Shown here: one piece after another, positions 1 through 5,976 of the stretch | How the letters are laid out: every line of letters begins with the position of its first letter | Position numbering within the stretch: position 1 is the first letter of the stretch | From: a virus | Strand: one strand, 5' to 3' | Virus record (IMG/VR): IMGVR_UViG_3300025137_000192 | Location: 1 to 28,762 of that record | DNA: 28,762 nt | The notes under the pieces: model-generated | Told to the model about the DNA's origin: nothing | What the model saw: only the letters and a program-made list of their open reading frames with translations | Database searches by the model: none | Made by a program: the position numbers and the translations under genes

Positions 1-137
1 CTAATAGCTGTTCCATATTGATTAAGGTATTTATAATAAAACCTTGGAACACCACCAATTATCCATTCTTCACTATCTTGTGACGGAGAGATAGAATTTA
101 AATATTCTTCGTACTGTTTTTTTGTTGGCTTTTTCAT
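1..137 (-). CDS. Hypothetical phage protein, C-terminus beyond the left edge
   Basis: A reading frame starts with ATG at 137 and runs leftward off the window after about 45 codons. The visible N-terminus begins MKKPTKKQYEEYLNS and continues with a charged, aromatic-rich stretch (EEWIIGGVPRFYYKYLNQYG). The ATG overlaps the stop of the upstream gene as ATGA, which indicates translational coupling and supports the start. No family is recognised. It is the last visible member of a leftward pair of small early-type genes. Confidence 0.6.
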   Translation of the reverse strand, partial: MKKPTKKQYEEYLNSISPSQDSEEWIIGGVPRFYYKYLNQYGTAI

Positions 138-532
138 ATTCCTGTTGCATTTAAATGTTTTTTGTAATCTCTGTGTTCTTGTTCTTCGATTAACGTATTA
201 ATTGCATCACGACAAATATGATAGCCTTTCTTTTCAAAATAACGAACATAATCAAGTAATCTTTCTTGTAAAATATCTATTGCTTGTTCATAACGCTTTT
301 GAGAACGTCTTTTACAAGGTAATAAAGTTGTTCCAAAGCCTGTAAAAGCTGTAAAGCTTTCTACCATACCATCGGCAGACCTTTCAACTGGAACTCCCGT
401 AACTCGGTATCCAGTTTCTCTATTTTCGCTATTAGCCCAATTCCAAGATTCGCTAGGTTTCAAGTAACTAATACTAAATTTGATTTTTACAGACGGTTTG
501 TCTGTATCAATGTACATTTTGTAATTCTCCAT
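134..532 (-). CDS. Hypothetical early-type phage protein (132 aa)
   Basis: A 132-residue leftward gene. The first half is rich in beta-type and aromatic residues (ESWNWAN near residue 30). The second half is helical and basic (CKRRSQKRYEQAIDILQERLL around 73-93), ending in a charged helix with EEQEHRDYKKH. There is no signal peptide or membrane span. The ATG at 532 follows the conserved hairpin element at 542-601, as for most genes in this block. Its stop overlaps the next gene by 4 bases. Function unknown. Confidence 0.75.
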   Translation of the reverse strand: MENYKMYIDTDKPSVKIKFSISYLKPSESWNWANSENRETGYRVTGVPVERSADGMVESFTAFTGFGTTLLPCKRRSQKRYEQAIDILQERLLDYVRYFEKKGYHICRDAINTLIEEQEHRDYKKHLNATGI

Positions 533-541
533 AATTTATTT

Positions 542-601
542 TTTAAAGTTAAACATCAAGGCACAACGGGTAATCCCATCGTGCCTTAACTGAACTTTAA
601 A
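542..601 (-). promoter_or_regulatory. Early-gene hairpin element, copy 1 (nested palindrome)
   Basis: Leftward reading gives CCCGTTGTGCCTTGATG and then AACTTTAAA shortly before the ATG at 532. The arms 558-570 and 575-587 pair over 13 positions; the two imperfect pairs are G·U in leftward RNA but A·C in the opposite strand. Unusually, AACTTTAAA also occurs at 593-601 as the mirror of TTTAAAGTT at 542-550, making a roughly 60-base nested inverted repeat. Confidence 0.75.
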
Positions 602-628
602 AAATCACTATGTCTGAATAGTAATATT

Positions 629-796
629 TTAATTTTTTAAAACTTTAAATTCTGTAGATATATGATCTGAAGAATCTAAAATTATTTCTTCATCATGATA
701 TCTTTGACTTAAGATAACATTAGCTTCGGCTTCACTATTAGCTTCTACTTCAATAATTTTAGATAATGTTTCAATTATTTCTACACTAAACTTCAT
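629..796 (-). CDS. DpnD/PcfM-like small protein (55 aa)
   Basis: Fifty-five residues starting MKFSVEIIETLSKIIEVEA and ending STEFKVLKN. The pattern of a beta strand with an ETLS motif, a VEAxSExEA helix start, and a late EEIILDSSDHISTEF segment matches my memory of the DpnD/PcfM-like family, which is found on mobile elements and phages and has no established biochemical role. The ATG at 796 lies inside the end of the upstream gene (11-base overlap), suggesting coupled translation. Confidence 0.7.
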   Translation of the reverse strand: MKFSVEIIETLSKIIEVEANSEAEANVILSQRYHDEEIILDSSDHISTEFKVLKN

Positions 797-1127
797 TTAA
801 CAAATCTGTTTGATAAAATTTATTAACTAACGCTTTCACTTTTTGAGATTGCATTTTTTTAAGATAAGCACCTCTAAGTATAGTTACAAGTAATTTTTCA
901 AGATTTTGTTTTCTGTCATCACCTGTATGAAAAGATATCCATTTGTTTCCAGTATCAAATTCTTCATAGTTACTAATACATTCTTGAACAATTATGTGTT
1001 CATTAACTTCATAAGTATTTATACCAAGAGCCATATCTAATTCACGAATAAATTCATCTACAATATTATCGATTTGTTTTTTACATCGATCTAAAATTGC
1101 TTTTTCTAAATCTTTTACGTTATTCAT
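786..1127 (-). CDS. Hypothetical phage protein (113 aa)
   Basis: Start chosen at the ATG at 1127 (MNNVKDLEKAIL); a longer form from 1145 would begin inside the upstream gene. It is predicted to be mostly helical: charged N-terminal helix (residues 5-38), a central VNEHIIVQECISNYEEF segment, and a basic C-terminal helix rich in Lys and Gln. It begins 5 bases after the stop of the gene at 1133-1339 and overlaps the DpnD/PcfM-like gene, so these three appear to be one operon. No recognised domain. Confidence 0.7.
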   Translation of the reverse strand: MNNVKDLEKAILDRCKKQIDNIVDEFIRELDMALGINTYEVNEHIIVQECISNYEEFDTGNKWISFHTGDDRKQNLEKLLVTILRGAYLKKMQSQKVKALVNKFYQTDLLNEV

Positions 1128-1132
1128 AATTA

Positions 1133-1339
1133 TTAATTTATGCAAATTTCATCAGCTTCATCTAAATCATAAGATGTACTTCTTGAATGACCAATTTTAG
1201 TTATCATAGTTGGACTACTAATAGTGTAGTGCCAATTATTACCTTCAGGGTCACTAGCGTACACTACAGGTAGTTCTTTAGCTTTTGGATTAGCTTTTAT
1301 AAAGTCGTTCAAACCTTCTACGTATTCTTCTAAATTCAT
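1133..1339 (-). CDS. Small conserved-type phage protein with VYASDPEGN motif (68 aa)
   Basis: Sixty-eight residues: an N-terminal helix (MNLEEYVEGLNDFIKANP), then a PVVYASDPEGNNWHY segment and an acidic tail ending ADEICIN. The 'VYxSDxEGN ... (A/E)xCIN' arrangement resembles a small protein family common in tailed phages and of unknown function; this is recall, not a search result. It is the first gene of a three-gene leftward operon and is preceded by early element copy 2. Confidence 0.7.
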   Translation of the reverse strand: MNLEEYVEGLNDFIKANPKAKELPVVYASDPEGNNWHYTISSPTMITKIGHSRSTSYDLDEADEICIN

Positions 1340-1348
1340 AATAAATAG

Positions 1349-1372
1349 TTTTATAATTCAAAAAACAACGGG
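1349..1372 (-). promoter_or_regulatory. Early-gene element, copy 2 (no clear hairpin)
   Basis: Leftward: CCCGTTGTTTTTTGA followed by an AT-rich ATTATAAAAC block, 10 bases before the ATG at 1339. The core is conserved, but I see no good pairing arm on its upstream side. The preceding gene here has its own separate terminator (1401-1441), which may explain the loss. Confidence 0.55.
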
Positions 1373-1400
1373 AAAATGCTGTCTTAAACGAGTGTTATGA

Positions 1401-1441
1401 TAAAAAATAGAGGGCAATAAGCATATCTGCCTATTACCCTC
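1401..1441 (-). terminator. Rho-independent terminator after the 1469-1753 gene
   Basis: Arms 1410-1422 and 1429-1441 form a 13-pair stem with a 6-base loop. Both imperfect pairs are G·U in leftward RNA. The stem is followed leftward by TATTTTTTAT. It sits 28 bases beyond the stop of the membrane-protein gene. Confidence 0.8.
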
Positions 1442-1468
1442 CGTTCTATCTACTATGGTTGATTTACA

Positions 1469-1753
1469 TTATTTGTATTTTTCTAAATACATTTTATAAG
1501 CTTTATTTCCGTAGACATAAAACCAATATTCATATTCAGAACGTAACTTAAACTCGCTATAACTTAGCTTGCCAGTTAAATATTTATAATCCCTAATCAT
1601 TATAAATAAAAAAACAAGTAATATTAATGATAGCAATCCAAATAATAAATAAATTTTATCATTGTCTATAAACGATGTAATAAAACATATGTTTAAAACA
1701 ATAAATACAATTACATTTATTATTACGTTTGCTATTATCTTTTTCTTACTCAT
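1469..1753 (-). CDS. Small two-span membrane protein (94 aa)
   Basis: Start chosen at the ATG at 1753 (MSKKKIIANVII), which overlaps the upstream gene's stop by 8 bases; an upstream in-frame start would lie deep inside that gene. Two hydrophobic segments, about residues 6-27 and 34-53, are separated by a short FIDNDK loop. They are followed by a basic/aromatic soluble tail (EYEYWFYVYGNKAYKMYLEKYK). Positive residues at the N-terminus and after span 2 suggest both termini are cytosolic. A membrane-targeted early protein is a reasonable guess; function unknown. Confidence 0.7.
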   Translation of the reverse strand: MSKKKIIANVIINVIVFIVLNICFITSFIDNDKIYLLFGLLSLILLVFLFIMIRDYKYLTGKLSYSEFKLRSEYEYWFYVYGNKAYKMYLEKYK

Positions 1754-2045
1754 TATCTTTATTAATAGAAGGAATGTAAATATCCATATCAAAAGCTTGT
1801 TTTCCAAACTTATTGCAAGTACACATTAATTTATCGTGTTTTATAAATATTTTGTGCTTTAAAGGAGTTTTGGTTTTTACATCAATTATATAAAATCCAG
1901 TTATCTTTCCTTTATCACTAAAAATTAACGACATTTTGTGTTTGTGGTACTCTGTAAGTAGTCTTTTAAACAAAATACCTGCACGTTTTCTATCAAAAGG
2001 CATCTTAATACCTTTTAGTTCTTTGAAATCTTTTAATTTTTCCAT
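1746..2045 (-). CDS. Hypothetical basic phage protein (99 aa)
   Basis: Ninety-nine residues beginning MEKLKDFKELKG. It is rich in Lys/Arg with a central beta-rich portion (KMSLIFSDKGKITGFYIIDV) and a CTC pair near residue 75. No known domain is recognised. The end overlaps the start of the membrane-protein gene by 8 bases (ATGAGTAA), so the two are probably co-translated. The ATG at 2045 is preceded by an AT-rich leader without the early element, which suggests co-transcription from 2382 rightward-lying promoter sequences. Confidence 0.7.
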   Translation of the reverse strand: MEKLKDFKELKGIKMPFDRKRAGILFKRLLTEYHKHKMSLIFSDKGKITGFYIIDVKTKTPLKHKIFIKHDKLMCTCNKFGKQAFDMDIYIPSINKDNE

Positions 2046-2094
2046 AGTAAATTAAATTAAATCTTTAAATAAACAATTAACCAAAATTTTGTAT

Positions 2095-2382
2095 CTAGAA
2101 ATTATCCTCATCAAATTTTTCTTTGATTATATGAATAAACTCTTTCATTTCTATCGCATTGTCAATGTTTTCAGCATGTTTGAAAATAAATTTCAACAAA
2201 TCTGTTCTAAAATTGTGTACACTTAAATCATTAGTGTAAAACTGTTTTAAATATTCCGCATTAACAATACAGTCAATTCGTAACTTATTAAGTTCTGAAT
2301 TGATTTCTTCATTTTCATTCTGGCATTCGACTCTGTTTAGAAAGTCTATAAGTTCAAAATAATGTTTAATAAATAACCTCAT
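2095..2382 (-). CDS. Hypothetical helical phage protein (95 aa)
   Basis: Start chosen at the ATG at 2382 (MRLFIKHYFELID), which has the usual spacing to the early element; a TTG-type extension to 2403 would run into that element. The protein is predicted to be almost all helix, mixed charge, with a central YLKQFYTNDLSVHNFRTDLLKF segment and an acidic end (KFDEDNF). No family recognised. First gene of a leftward unit with the 1746-2045 and 1469-1753 genes. Confidence 0.7.
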   Translation of the reverse strand: MRLFIKHYFELIDFLNRVECQNENEEINSELNKLRIDCIVNAEYLKQFYTNDLSVHNFRTDLLKFIFKHAENIDNAIEMKEFIHIIKEKFDEDNF

Positions 2383-2390
2383 AGTAAATA

Positions 2391-2437
2391 GTTTAACAAT
2401 CAAAGCACAAAGGGAAAAAAACCCTATGCACTTTGAT
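2391..2437 (-). promoter_or_regulatory. Early-gene hairpin element, copy 3
   Basis: Leftward: CCCTTTGTGCTTTGATT then GTTAAAC, 8 bases before the ATG at 2382. Arms 2399-2414 and 2422-2437 form a 16-position stem around a T7 loop (leftward). Of three imperfect pairs, two are G·U in leftward RNA and one is a true mismatch. It also lies just beyond the stop of the ATPase gene and could double as its terminator. Confidence 0.75.
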
Positions 2438-2456
2438 TTACTTATGAAAAAACAAT

Positions 2457-3734
2457 TTAAATGTTGTAGCTATTCATTTTCTTAGCATAATTAATTAGTA
2501 AGTTTATGGCTTCTAATTGAAATTCTGCAGTACAATCTCTTACATCATACTTTAAATGAATATGCTCTTCTAGAATAGTGTTTACAACGTCATGCACGCC
2601 TCTTTCTAAGCCTTTGTCAGATAAAACTATGTAGTCTTCATTATGGTCTGCATAGCCTAATATCCTAGGATTAGAAAATTTAGCTACTACAATGTCATAC
2701 TCACAAGGCAATTTACATTCTGCTAAAAAGTTTTCTGCCGAATGAACAGTATTCATTTGTAACTGAGTTGGCTTTTTAACAATTCTGTATTGAATACCTC
2801 TAGTTTTATCAAACCTAAGATCATTTAACTCTTTATTACTAATTAGCTTAGAAGATATATGAGAATAAAGTATCTCTGGCAAGAAAGTGTATCCGGAAAC
2901 TTCATTAGCATTTAACAAAGATATTAATCCTGCAGGCTGTACATTGATTTCATCACAAACCTCAATAAACTCTTTTGAAATGTCAATTCCATAAGAAGAT
3001 TCAAATTCAAATTCTATATTGTTTCCTATAAGATTTGTTAAGATATTCTTAATTATAACCTTATTAGTACAAGTAAGTATTATCTTCCATATCTCTTTGT
3101 TTACTTCCCAAGAGTATTTAGCTACCCTAGATTCGTTTATCTCTACGTTTGGTATGTCATAGCTATAAAGAGAGTTTTTGTTCGTCTCAAAGCATTTAAT
3201 ACCCTTTCTGTAGATTACAGTACTACCGTTTTTTTCATAAATTTTACCATGCTCATTTTCATAAATAAATTGACTTTCATCAGCAAAGTATAAGTGAAAA
3301 TCTTTTGTAGCCATATCAATAAGCTCGTCTGTTAAGCTAATATATATGTGAGTTTTATTTTTAATACCTTCGATTTTAGTAGTGCAATTTAATTCTGCAT
3401 TACCTTCGTCTAAAGCATTAGAATAAAACTCTCTAATAGCTTGCCATAGCTTCCATTCTTTACCCATCTTAGTAGTTATAGAAGTAGCTTCGTTATTAAT
3501 ATGAATTACATTAAAGATTTGGTCACTAAAAGTTTCTTCTTTAGTTGATACAGGTATTTCTGTTTCGCCTGAAAAGATTCTTACTTTGTAATTGTTTCTT
3601 AATAAATACGCTAACGCATACTTATTACCCGTTCCAAACTGTCCGATAGTTTGATCGCCAGTCTTTGTAGATGCTCCTACTAAGGTAAATGCCTTGTAGT
3701 TAATCTCGTTGTCATTAGAAATTCTTAAATACAT
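2457..3734 (-). CDS. GHKL-type ATPase with motifs in permuted order and a degenerate HExxH-like C-terminus (425 aa)
   Basis: Residues 30-46 read IGQFGTGNKYALAYLLR, very like the G2 glycine motif of Hsp90-type ATPases (IGQFGxGxxxA). Residues 100-111 read IREFYSNALDEG, matching the N-box (E-x-x-x-N-A-x-D). In Hsp90, MutL, gyrase and histidine kinases the N-box comes first; here the Gly motif precedes it, so the Bergerat ATP-binding fold looks circularly permuted. The remaining ~300 residues are not recognised until residues 389-393, EEHIH. These fall where I recall related phage ATP-binding proteins having a metalloprotease-like helix; the first zinc-ligand His is replaced by Glu. It is the largest gene in the early block. 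Its role is unknown; ATP-dependent remodelling of a host factor is only a guess. Confidence 0.65.
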   Translation of the reverse strand: MYLRISNDNEINYKAFTLVGASTKTGDQTIGQFGTGNKYALAYLLRNNYKVRIFSGETEIPVSTKEETFSDQIFNVIHINNEATSITTKMGKEWKLWQAIREFYSNALDEGNAELNCTTKIEGIKNKTHIYISLTDELIDMATKDFHLYFADESQFIYENEHGKIYEKNGSTVIYRKGIKCFETNKNSLYSYDIPNVEINESRVAKYSWEVNKEIWKIILTCTNKVIIKNILTNLIGNNIEFEFESSYGIDISKEFIEVCDEINVQPAGLISLLNANEVSGYTFLPEILYSHISSKLISNKELNDLRFDKTRGIQYRIVKKPTQLQMNTVHSAENFLAECKLPCEYDIVVAKFSNPRILGYADHNEDYIVLSDKGLERGVHDVVNTILEEHIHLKYDVRDCTAEFQLEAINLLINYAKKMNSYNI

Positions 3735-3745
3735 AATAAATAAAA

Positions 3746-3786
3746 TTTAAAGTTCAAAACACAAAGGGAAAACAAAAGACTTTGTT
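3746..3786 (-). promoter_or_regulatory. Early-gene hairpin element, copy 4
   Basis: Leftward: CCCTTTGTGTTTTGA then ACTTTAAA, 11 bases before the ATG at 3734. The upstream arm is short (ACAAAG at 3761-3766 pairs with 3780-3785 across a T-rich loop). The sequence AAAGTCTTTTGTTTT just before the core resembles the AAAGCCTTTNTTTT terminator tails seen at two other copies. Confidence 0.65.
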
Positions 3787-3865
3787 ATAAAACATTGAAA
3801 AAATGCTGTCCATACTGTGTAAGGTGATAAGGAATGTCAAGGCATATTTTAAAAAAAAATACCAT
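3785..3865 (-). CDS. Possible 26-aa peptide (weak)
   Basis: An ATG at 3865 opens a 26-codon frame (MVFFFKICLDIPYHLTQYGQ and six more residues) ending at 3785. In favour: it sits 6 bases after early element copy 5, the spacing seen for real genes, and explains why this gap holds two elements. Against: it is short and the sequence is low-complexity. It could equally be leader RNA of the ATPase gene. Confidence 0.22.
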   Translation of the reverse strand: MVFFFKICLDIPYHLTQYGQHFFNVL

Positions 3866-3870
3866 ATGTG

Positions 3871-3911
3871 TTAAGTATCAAAGCACAAAGGGTTTAATCT
3901 TTGTGCTTTAA
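3871..3911 (-). promoter_or_regulatory. Early-gene hairpin element, copy 5
   Basis: Leftward: CCCTTTGTGCTTTGA then TACTTAAC. Arms 3878-3890 and 3899-3911 pair over 13 positions, the one imperfect pair being G·U in leftward RNA. It begins 4 bases after the stop of the gene at 3915-4136 and lies about 140 bases upstream of the ATPase gene. Confidence 0.7.
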
Positions 3912-3914
3912 TTT

Positions 3915-4136
3915 TTAGTAACTCATGTGTTGATACCAACGTTCTTCTGCTTCTTCATTGTCGAACTTTATTTGTTCTTCTAAGAAGTTGTGTTCTATGT
4001 TTCCAAATCTTTTCTTTTGTTTTTGATTAGGAATGTTAGCATACTTAGCGAGATATTTAATTATTTCTATCAGTTGCTCACGAGAACAAGCGTTTAAATC
4101 TACACGTTTACCATTTAATTCTAAAATTGTCTTCAT
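3915..4136 (-). CDS. Hypothetical phage protein (73 aa)
   Basis: Seventy-three residues. A short strand (MKTILELNGKRVDL) is followed by CSREQLIEIIKYLAKYA, which resembles a SAP-like or simple helix-turn motif but is too short to assign. A basic linker (NQKQKKRFG) and an acidic helix with EERWYQHMSY complete it. The ATG at 4136 follows early element copy 6 at the usual distance, and it appears to be a single-gene unit between two elements. Function unknown. Confidence 0.7.
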   Translation of the reverse strand: MKTILELNGKRVDLNACSREQLIEIIKYLAKYANIPNQKQKKRFGNIEHNFLEEQIKFDNEEAEERWYQHMSY

Positions 4137-4146
4137 GACTATATAA

Positions 4147-4181
4147 TTTAAAGTTCATAGCACATTGGGTGTGCTATAAAC
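4147..4181 (-). promoter_or_regulatory. Early-gene hairpin element, copy 6
   Basis: Leftward: CCCAATGTGCTATGA then ACTTTAAA, 10 bases before the ATG at 4136. Arms 4153-4164 and 4170-4181 pair over 12 positions; the single imperfect pair is G·U in leftward RNA. The variable triplet here is CTA rather than CTT, and the opposite arm carries the matching change. Confidence 0.8.
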
Positions 4182-4187
4182 TTAATA

Positions 4188-4478
4188 TTACTTTAACTTT
4201 TCTTTAGTTAGTTCCCATGAGTTAAATAATACAAATAATGGTATAGTTCTTTTTAAGATTAATATTTCATCATCTGTTGGCTTGTTAGATTTATCTATAT
4301 TGCCGTCATTACCTAATGGAGAATAATAGAATTTAATTACTCTTTTGTTGATAATTGCAATACCGAAAAAGTGAGGTATTTTATAGATTTTATTATGAAG
4401 ATGTTTATCAAGAATAAACATTTCACAACCGTCTGCTTTGATTTCTAACTTTTGCGTTTTGTAAATTTCAATTTGCAT
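4188..4478 (-). CDS. Hypothetical phage protein (96 aa)
   Basis: Start chosen at the ATG at 4478 (MQIEIYKTQKLEIK). The in-frame TTG at 4502 lies inside the conserved early element and is unlikely to be used. The protein is beta-rich in its first half (EIKADGCEMFILDKHLH) with a hydrophobic FFGIAIINKRVIKFYY stretch, probably a core strand rather than a membrane span, and ends in a basic helix. No family recognised. It is flanked by elements on both sides. Confidence 0.7.
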   Translation of the reverse strand: MQIEIYKTQKLEIKADGCEMFILDKHLHNKIYKIPHFFGIAIINKRVIKFYYSPLGNDGNIDKSNKPTDDEILILKRTIPLFVLFNSWELTKEKLK

Positions 4479-4490
4479 AATATTATATGA

Positions 4491-4527
4491 TTTAAAGTTC
4501 AAAGCACAACGGGTGTTGTGCCTTGAA
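4491..4527 (-). promoter_or_regulatory. Early-gene hairpin element, copy 7
   Basis: Leftward: CCCGTTGTGCTTTGA then ACTTTAAA, 12 bases before the ATG at 4478. Arms 4498-4510 and 4515-4527 form a 13-position stem with loop ACCC (leftward). The one imperfect pair is G·U in leftward RNA. This is a good reference copy. Confidence 0.8.
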
Positions 4528-4535
4528 TACTTTAG

Positions 4536-5222
4536 TTAATCAATAGATTCTATGATTGCTGAATAACCACTTCTAGTTCTAGCTGATAGTGTCATTGGTA
4601 TAGTTTTATGTTCTACACCTTTTGCACTAATGTATGCTACAAAGTCATTTATAACGCTTTGCATAGCATTACGCTTGTCCATAGTCCATACTAGCTTTTT
4701 AGTTATTTTATTACCGTAGGTGTCTTTAAAATCTCTCTCAAAGATTAAACCTTTTTGGTCAACATAATCATCTGCTACCATATAGGTTTCATACGCTATG
4801 CCAAATAACTGTGTAAGCCTTTCGTCATAAAATCTACTAACATCACGTAAGATGTTAATAAGTCTTTTACAACTACCGTATGAACTAGAAGGATTTGATT
4901 TACCTCCTACAAACGCACCTAAATTATCAGGTAGTCTTACATACGTAGAACTTTCATAGACTTCAAACATAATTTGGTTGTTACCATTAACGTCTGCAAT
5001 TCCTTTGTAAACTGTGTTTACTTTAGAACCGTCTTCGTGTGGTACAAACCAATCTACTGTAGTTCTAGGCGCTACATTAGACTCTTCTATTAATTTACTG
5101 TGCTTTGCAAGCATAGCATCAATAGCTGAAACAGTTTGATTCTTTTTTGTTTTAGCAGTTGATTTCTGCTCGATAACAGTTGCTCCTTGAGCATCTGCAT
5201 CATTTTTATCTAAAAATGTCAT
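4536..5222 (-). CDS. Hypothetical early-type phage protein (228 aa)
   Basis: Start chosen at the ATG at 5222 (MTFLDKNDADAQG); the alternative upstream start is a TTG and lies beyond a conserved hairpin. The first ~45 residues look disordered (many Lys, Gln, Thr). A folded part follows with TTVDWFVPHEDGS near 55 and a small Gly/Ser-rich turn (GGKSNPSSSYGSCKRLINIL near 105-124). The C-terminal half is helical and ends SARTRSGYSAIIESID. No catalytic motif is apparent and I do not recognise the family. It is the second-largest gene of the early block. Confidence 0.7.
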   Translation of the reverse strand: MTFLDKNDADAQGATVIEQKSTAKTKKNQTVSAIDAMLAKHSKLIEESNVAPRTTVDWFVPHEDGSKVNTVYKGIADVNGNNQIMFEVYESSTYVRLPDNLGAFVGGKSNPSSSYGSCKRLINILRDVSRFYDERLTQLFGIAYETYMVADDYVDQKGLIFERDFKDTYGNKITKKLVWTMDKRNAMQSVINDFVAYISAKGVEHKTIPMTLSARTRSGYSAIIESID

Positions 5223-5251
5223 ATCAAGGCACAATGGGTTGTACCTTGATA
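5222..5251 (-). promoter_or_regulatory. Early-gene hairpin element, copy 8 (abuts the start codon)
   Basis: Leftward: CCCATTGTGCCTTGA directly followed by TATG, so the 13-pair stem (5222-5234 with 5239-5251, one G·U) reaches the A of the start codon at 5222. The ACTTTAAA spacer present in other copies is missing. In RNA this hairpin would crowd the ribosome entry site, so this copy may act at translation. Confidence 0.7.
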
Positions 5252-5254
5252 AAG

Positions 5255-5287
5255 CAAAAATAACTGTATCGAAAAACAAAGGGCAAA
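5255..5287 (-). promoter_or_regulatory. Candidate Bacteroidetes-type promoter for the 228-aa gene
   Basis: Leftward reading shows TTTG (5284-5287), a 21-base spacer and TATTTTTG (5255-5262), fitting the TTTG / TAnnTTTG pattern of Bacteroidetes vegetative promoters. The predicted start of transcription would fall just before the hairpin at 5222-5251, putting that hairpin in the leader. AT-rich sequence makes chance matches common. Confidence 0.35.
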
Positions 5288-5302
5288 ATAAAGGCTTTAG
5301 CC
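5284..5302 (-). terminator. Short terminator-like hairpin overlapping the stop of the 28-aa gene
   Basis: Leftward: GGCTAAAGCC followed by TTTATTTTG. The stem is only 4-5 pairs, but the same GGCTaAAGCCTTyhTTTTcCC module recurs at 5999-6017 and, with TGA instead of TAA, at 7095-7115. The TAA of the stop codon forms part of the loop. Confidence 0.5.
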
Positions 5303-5383
5303 GACAAGACTAACATACATACTAAATGCTAATAAGATGGCTGTTAGTACAATGATTAATGCAAATCTGTAAATGTTATACAT
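5297..5383 (-). CDS. 28-aa single-span membrane peptide
   Basis: The frame runs from ATG at 5383 to TAA at 5297. It encodes MYNIYRFALIIVLTAILLAF followed by SMYVSLVG: one clear hydrophobic span (about residues 7-26) after a short N-terminus with one Arg. Support for a real gene: it lies alone between two early elements, with copy 9 at the standard distance upstream, and a terminator-like hairpin overlaps its stop. Phages often make such tiny membrane peptides (holin-like, superinfection exclusion, host-enzyme inhibitors); nothing in the sequence chooses among these. Confidence 0.6.
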   Translation of the reverse strand: MYNIYRFALIIVLTAILLAFSMYVSLVG

Positions 5384-5393
5384 AATATAGAGT

Positions 5394-5434
5394 TTATAAA
5401 GTTCAAAGCACAAAGGGTTAACTCTGTGCTTTGA
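5394..5434 (-). promoter_or_regulatory. Early-gene hairpin element, copy 9
   Basis: Leftward: CCCTTTGTGCTTTGA then ACTTTATAAA, 10 bases before the ATG at 5383. Arms 5403-5415 and 5422-5434 pair over 13 positions, with one G·U in leftward RNA. It starts right after the stop of the gene at 5440-5703. Confidence 0.75.
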
Positions 5435-5439
5435 TTACA

Positions 5440-5703
5440 TTAACGGTGTCCTCTGCTATATAGCAAAGCACCTACTTTTTTATGGAATAATTTAAGTCTT
5501 TTATTATCTGAATCTAATTCTAAGAATTTATTTGATAAATCATTACTTATTCTAAATAGATAATGGCTTGCACCGTTATCATAATAATCATAAAATTTTC
5601 TAGATTTAAGATATTCTTCATAATTTGTGAAGTCTTGAAGTTCAACTCGTTCATCAGCATTTTCATATTGATTGTCTGTACTGAATAAAATTGCATGTAT
5701 CAT
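5440..5703 (-). CDS. Hypothetical phage protein (87 aa)
   Basis: Start chosen at the ATG at 5703 (MIHAILFSTDNQYE); an in-frame TTG further upstream lies within the early element. An acidic, aromatic first half (FTNYEEYLKSRKFYDYYDNG) is followed by a basic C-terminal part ending LYSRGHR. Opening with a beta strand followed by a charged helix suggests a compact alpha/beta fold. No family recognised; single-gene unit between two elements. Confidence 0.7.
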   Translation of the reverse strand: MIHAILFSTDNQYENADERVELQDFTNYEEYLKSRKFYDYYDNGASHYLFRISNDLSNKFLELDSDNKRLKLFHKKVGALLYSRGHR

Positions 5704-5712
5704 AATTATATA

Positions 5713-5743
5713 TTTAAAGTTCAAGATACAATGGGTATCTTGA
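5713..5743 (-). promoter_or_regulatory. Early-gene hairpin element, copy 10 (compensated arm change)
   Basis: Leftward: CCCATTGTATCTTGA then ACTTTAAA. Arms 5721-5729 and 5735-5743 pair perfectly over 9 bases. The usual GTGCTT arm is replaced by GTATCT and the opposite arm has changed to match, direct evidence that pairing is being kept. Confidence 0.8.
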
Positions 5744-5766
5744 TACTTTTAGTTAGAAAGTTAAAA

Positions 5767-5967
5767 TTAAGACAATAGATTTTCTATTTTATTATGTGTA
5801 AGCGGTCTAAGAAATTCTTCTATGTTCCAATTTGTTTTTCCTAGTTTAAAATCTGATTTATAATCATAATAAGCAAGCCACAATGTTGCATGATACATTT
5901 TTTTATCTTTGCAATTTTTGTATATTTCTTTGCTAAATTTTTTGTTAAATTCTTTAACATTTATCAT
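5767..5967 (-). CDS. Hypothetical small basic protein (66 aa)
   Basis: Sixty-six residues, MINVKEFNKKFSKEIYKNCK at the start, basic overall, with an aromatic centre (ATLWLAYYDYKSDFKLGKTNW) and the end HNKIENLLS. Probably helical. No known motif. The ATG at 5967 follows early element copy 11 at the standard distance. Function unknown. Confidence 0.65.
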   Translation of the reverse strand: MINVKEFNKKFSKEIYKNCKDKKMYHATLWLAYYDYKSDFKLGKTNWNIEEFLRPLTHNKIENLLS

Positions 5968-5976
5968 AATATATAA

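Noticed and set aside
5223-5279. Longer 247-aa form of the 4536-5222 gene starting at a TTG
   Set aside because: The start is TTG and the extension runs through a promoter-like sequence and the conserved hairpin; the ATG at 5222 fits better.
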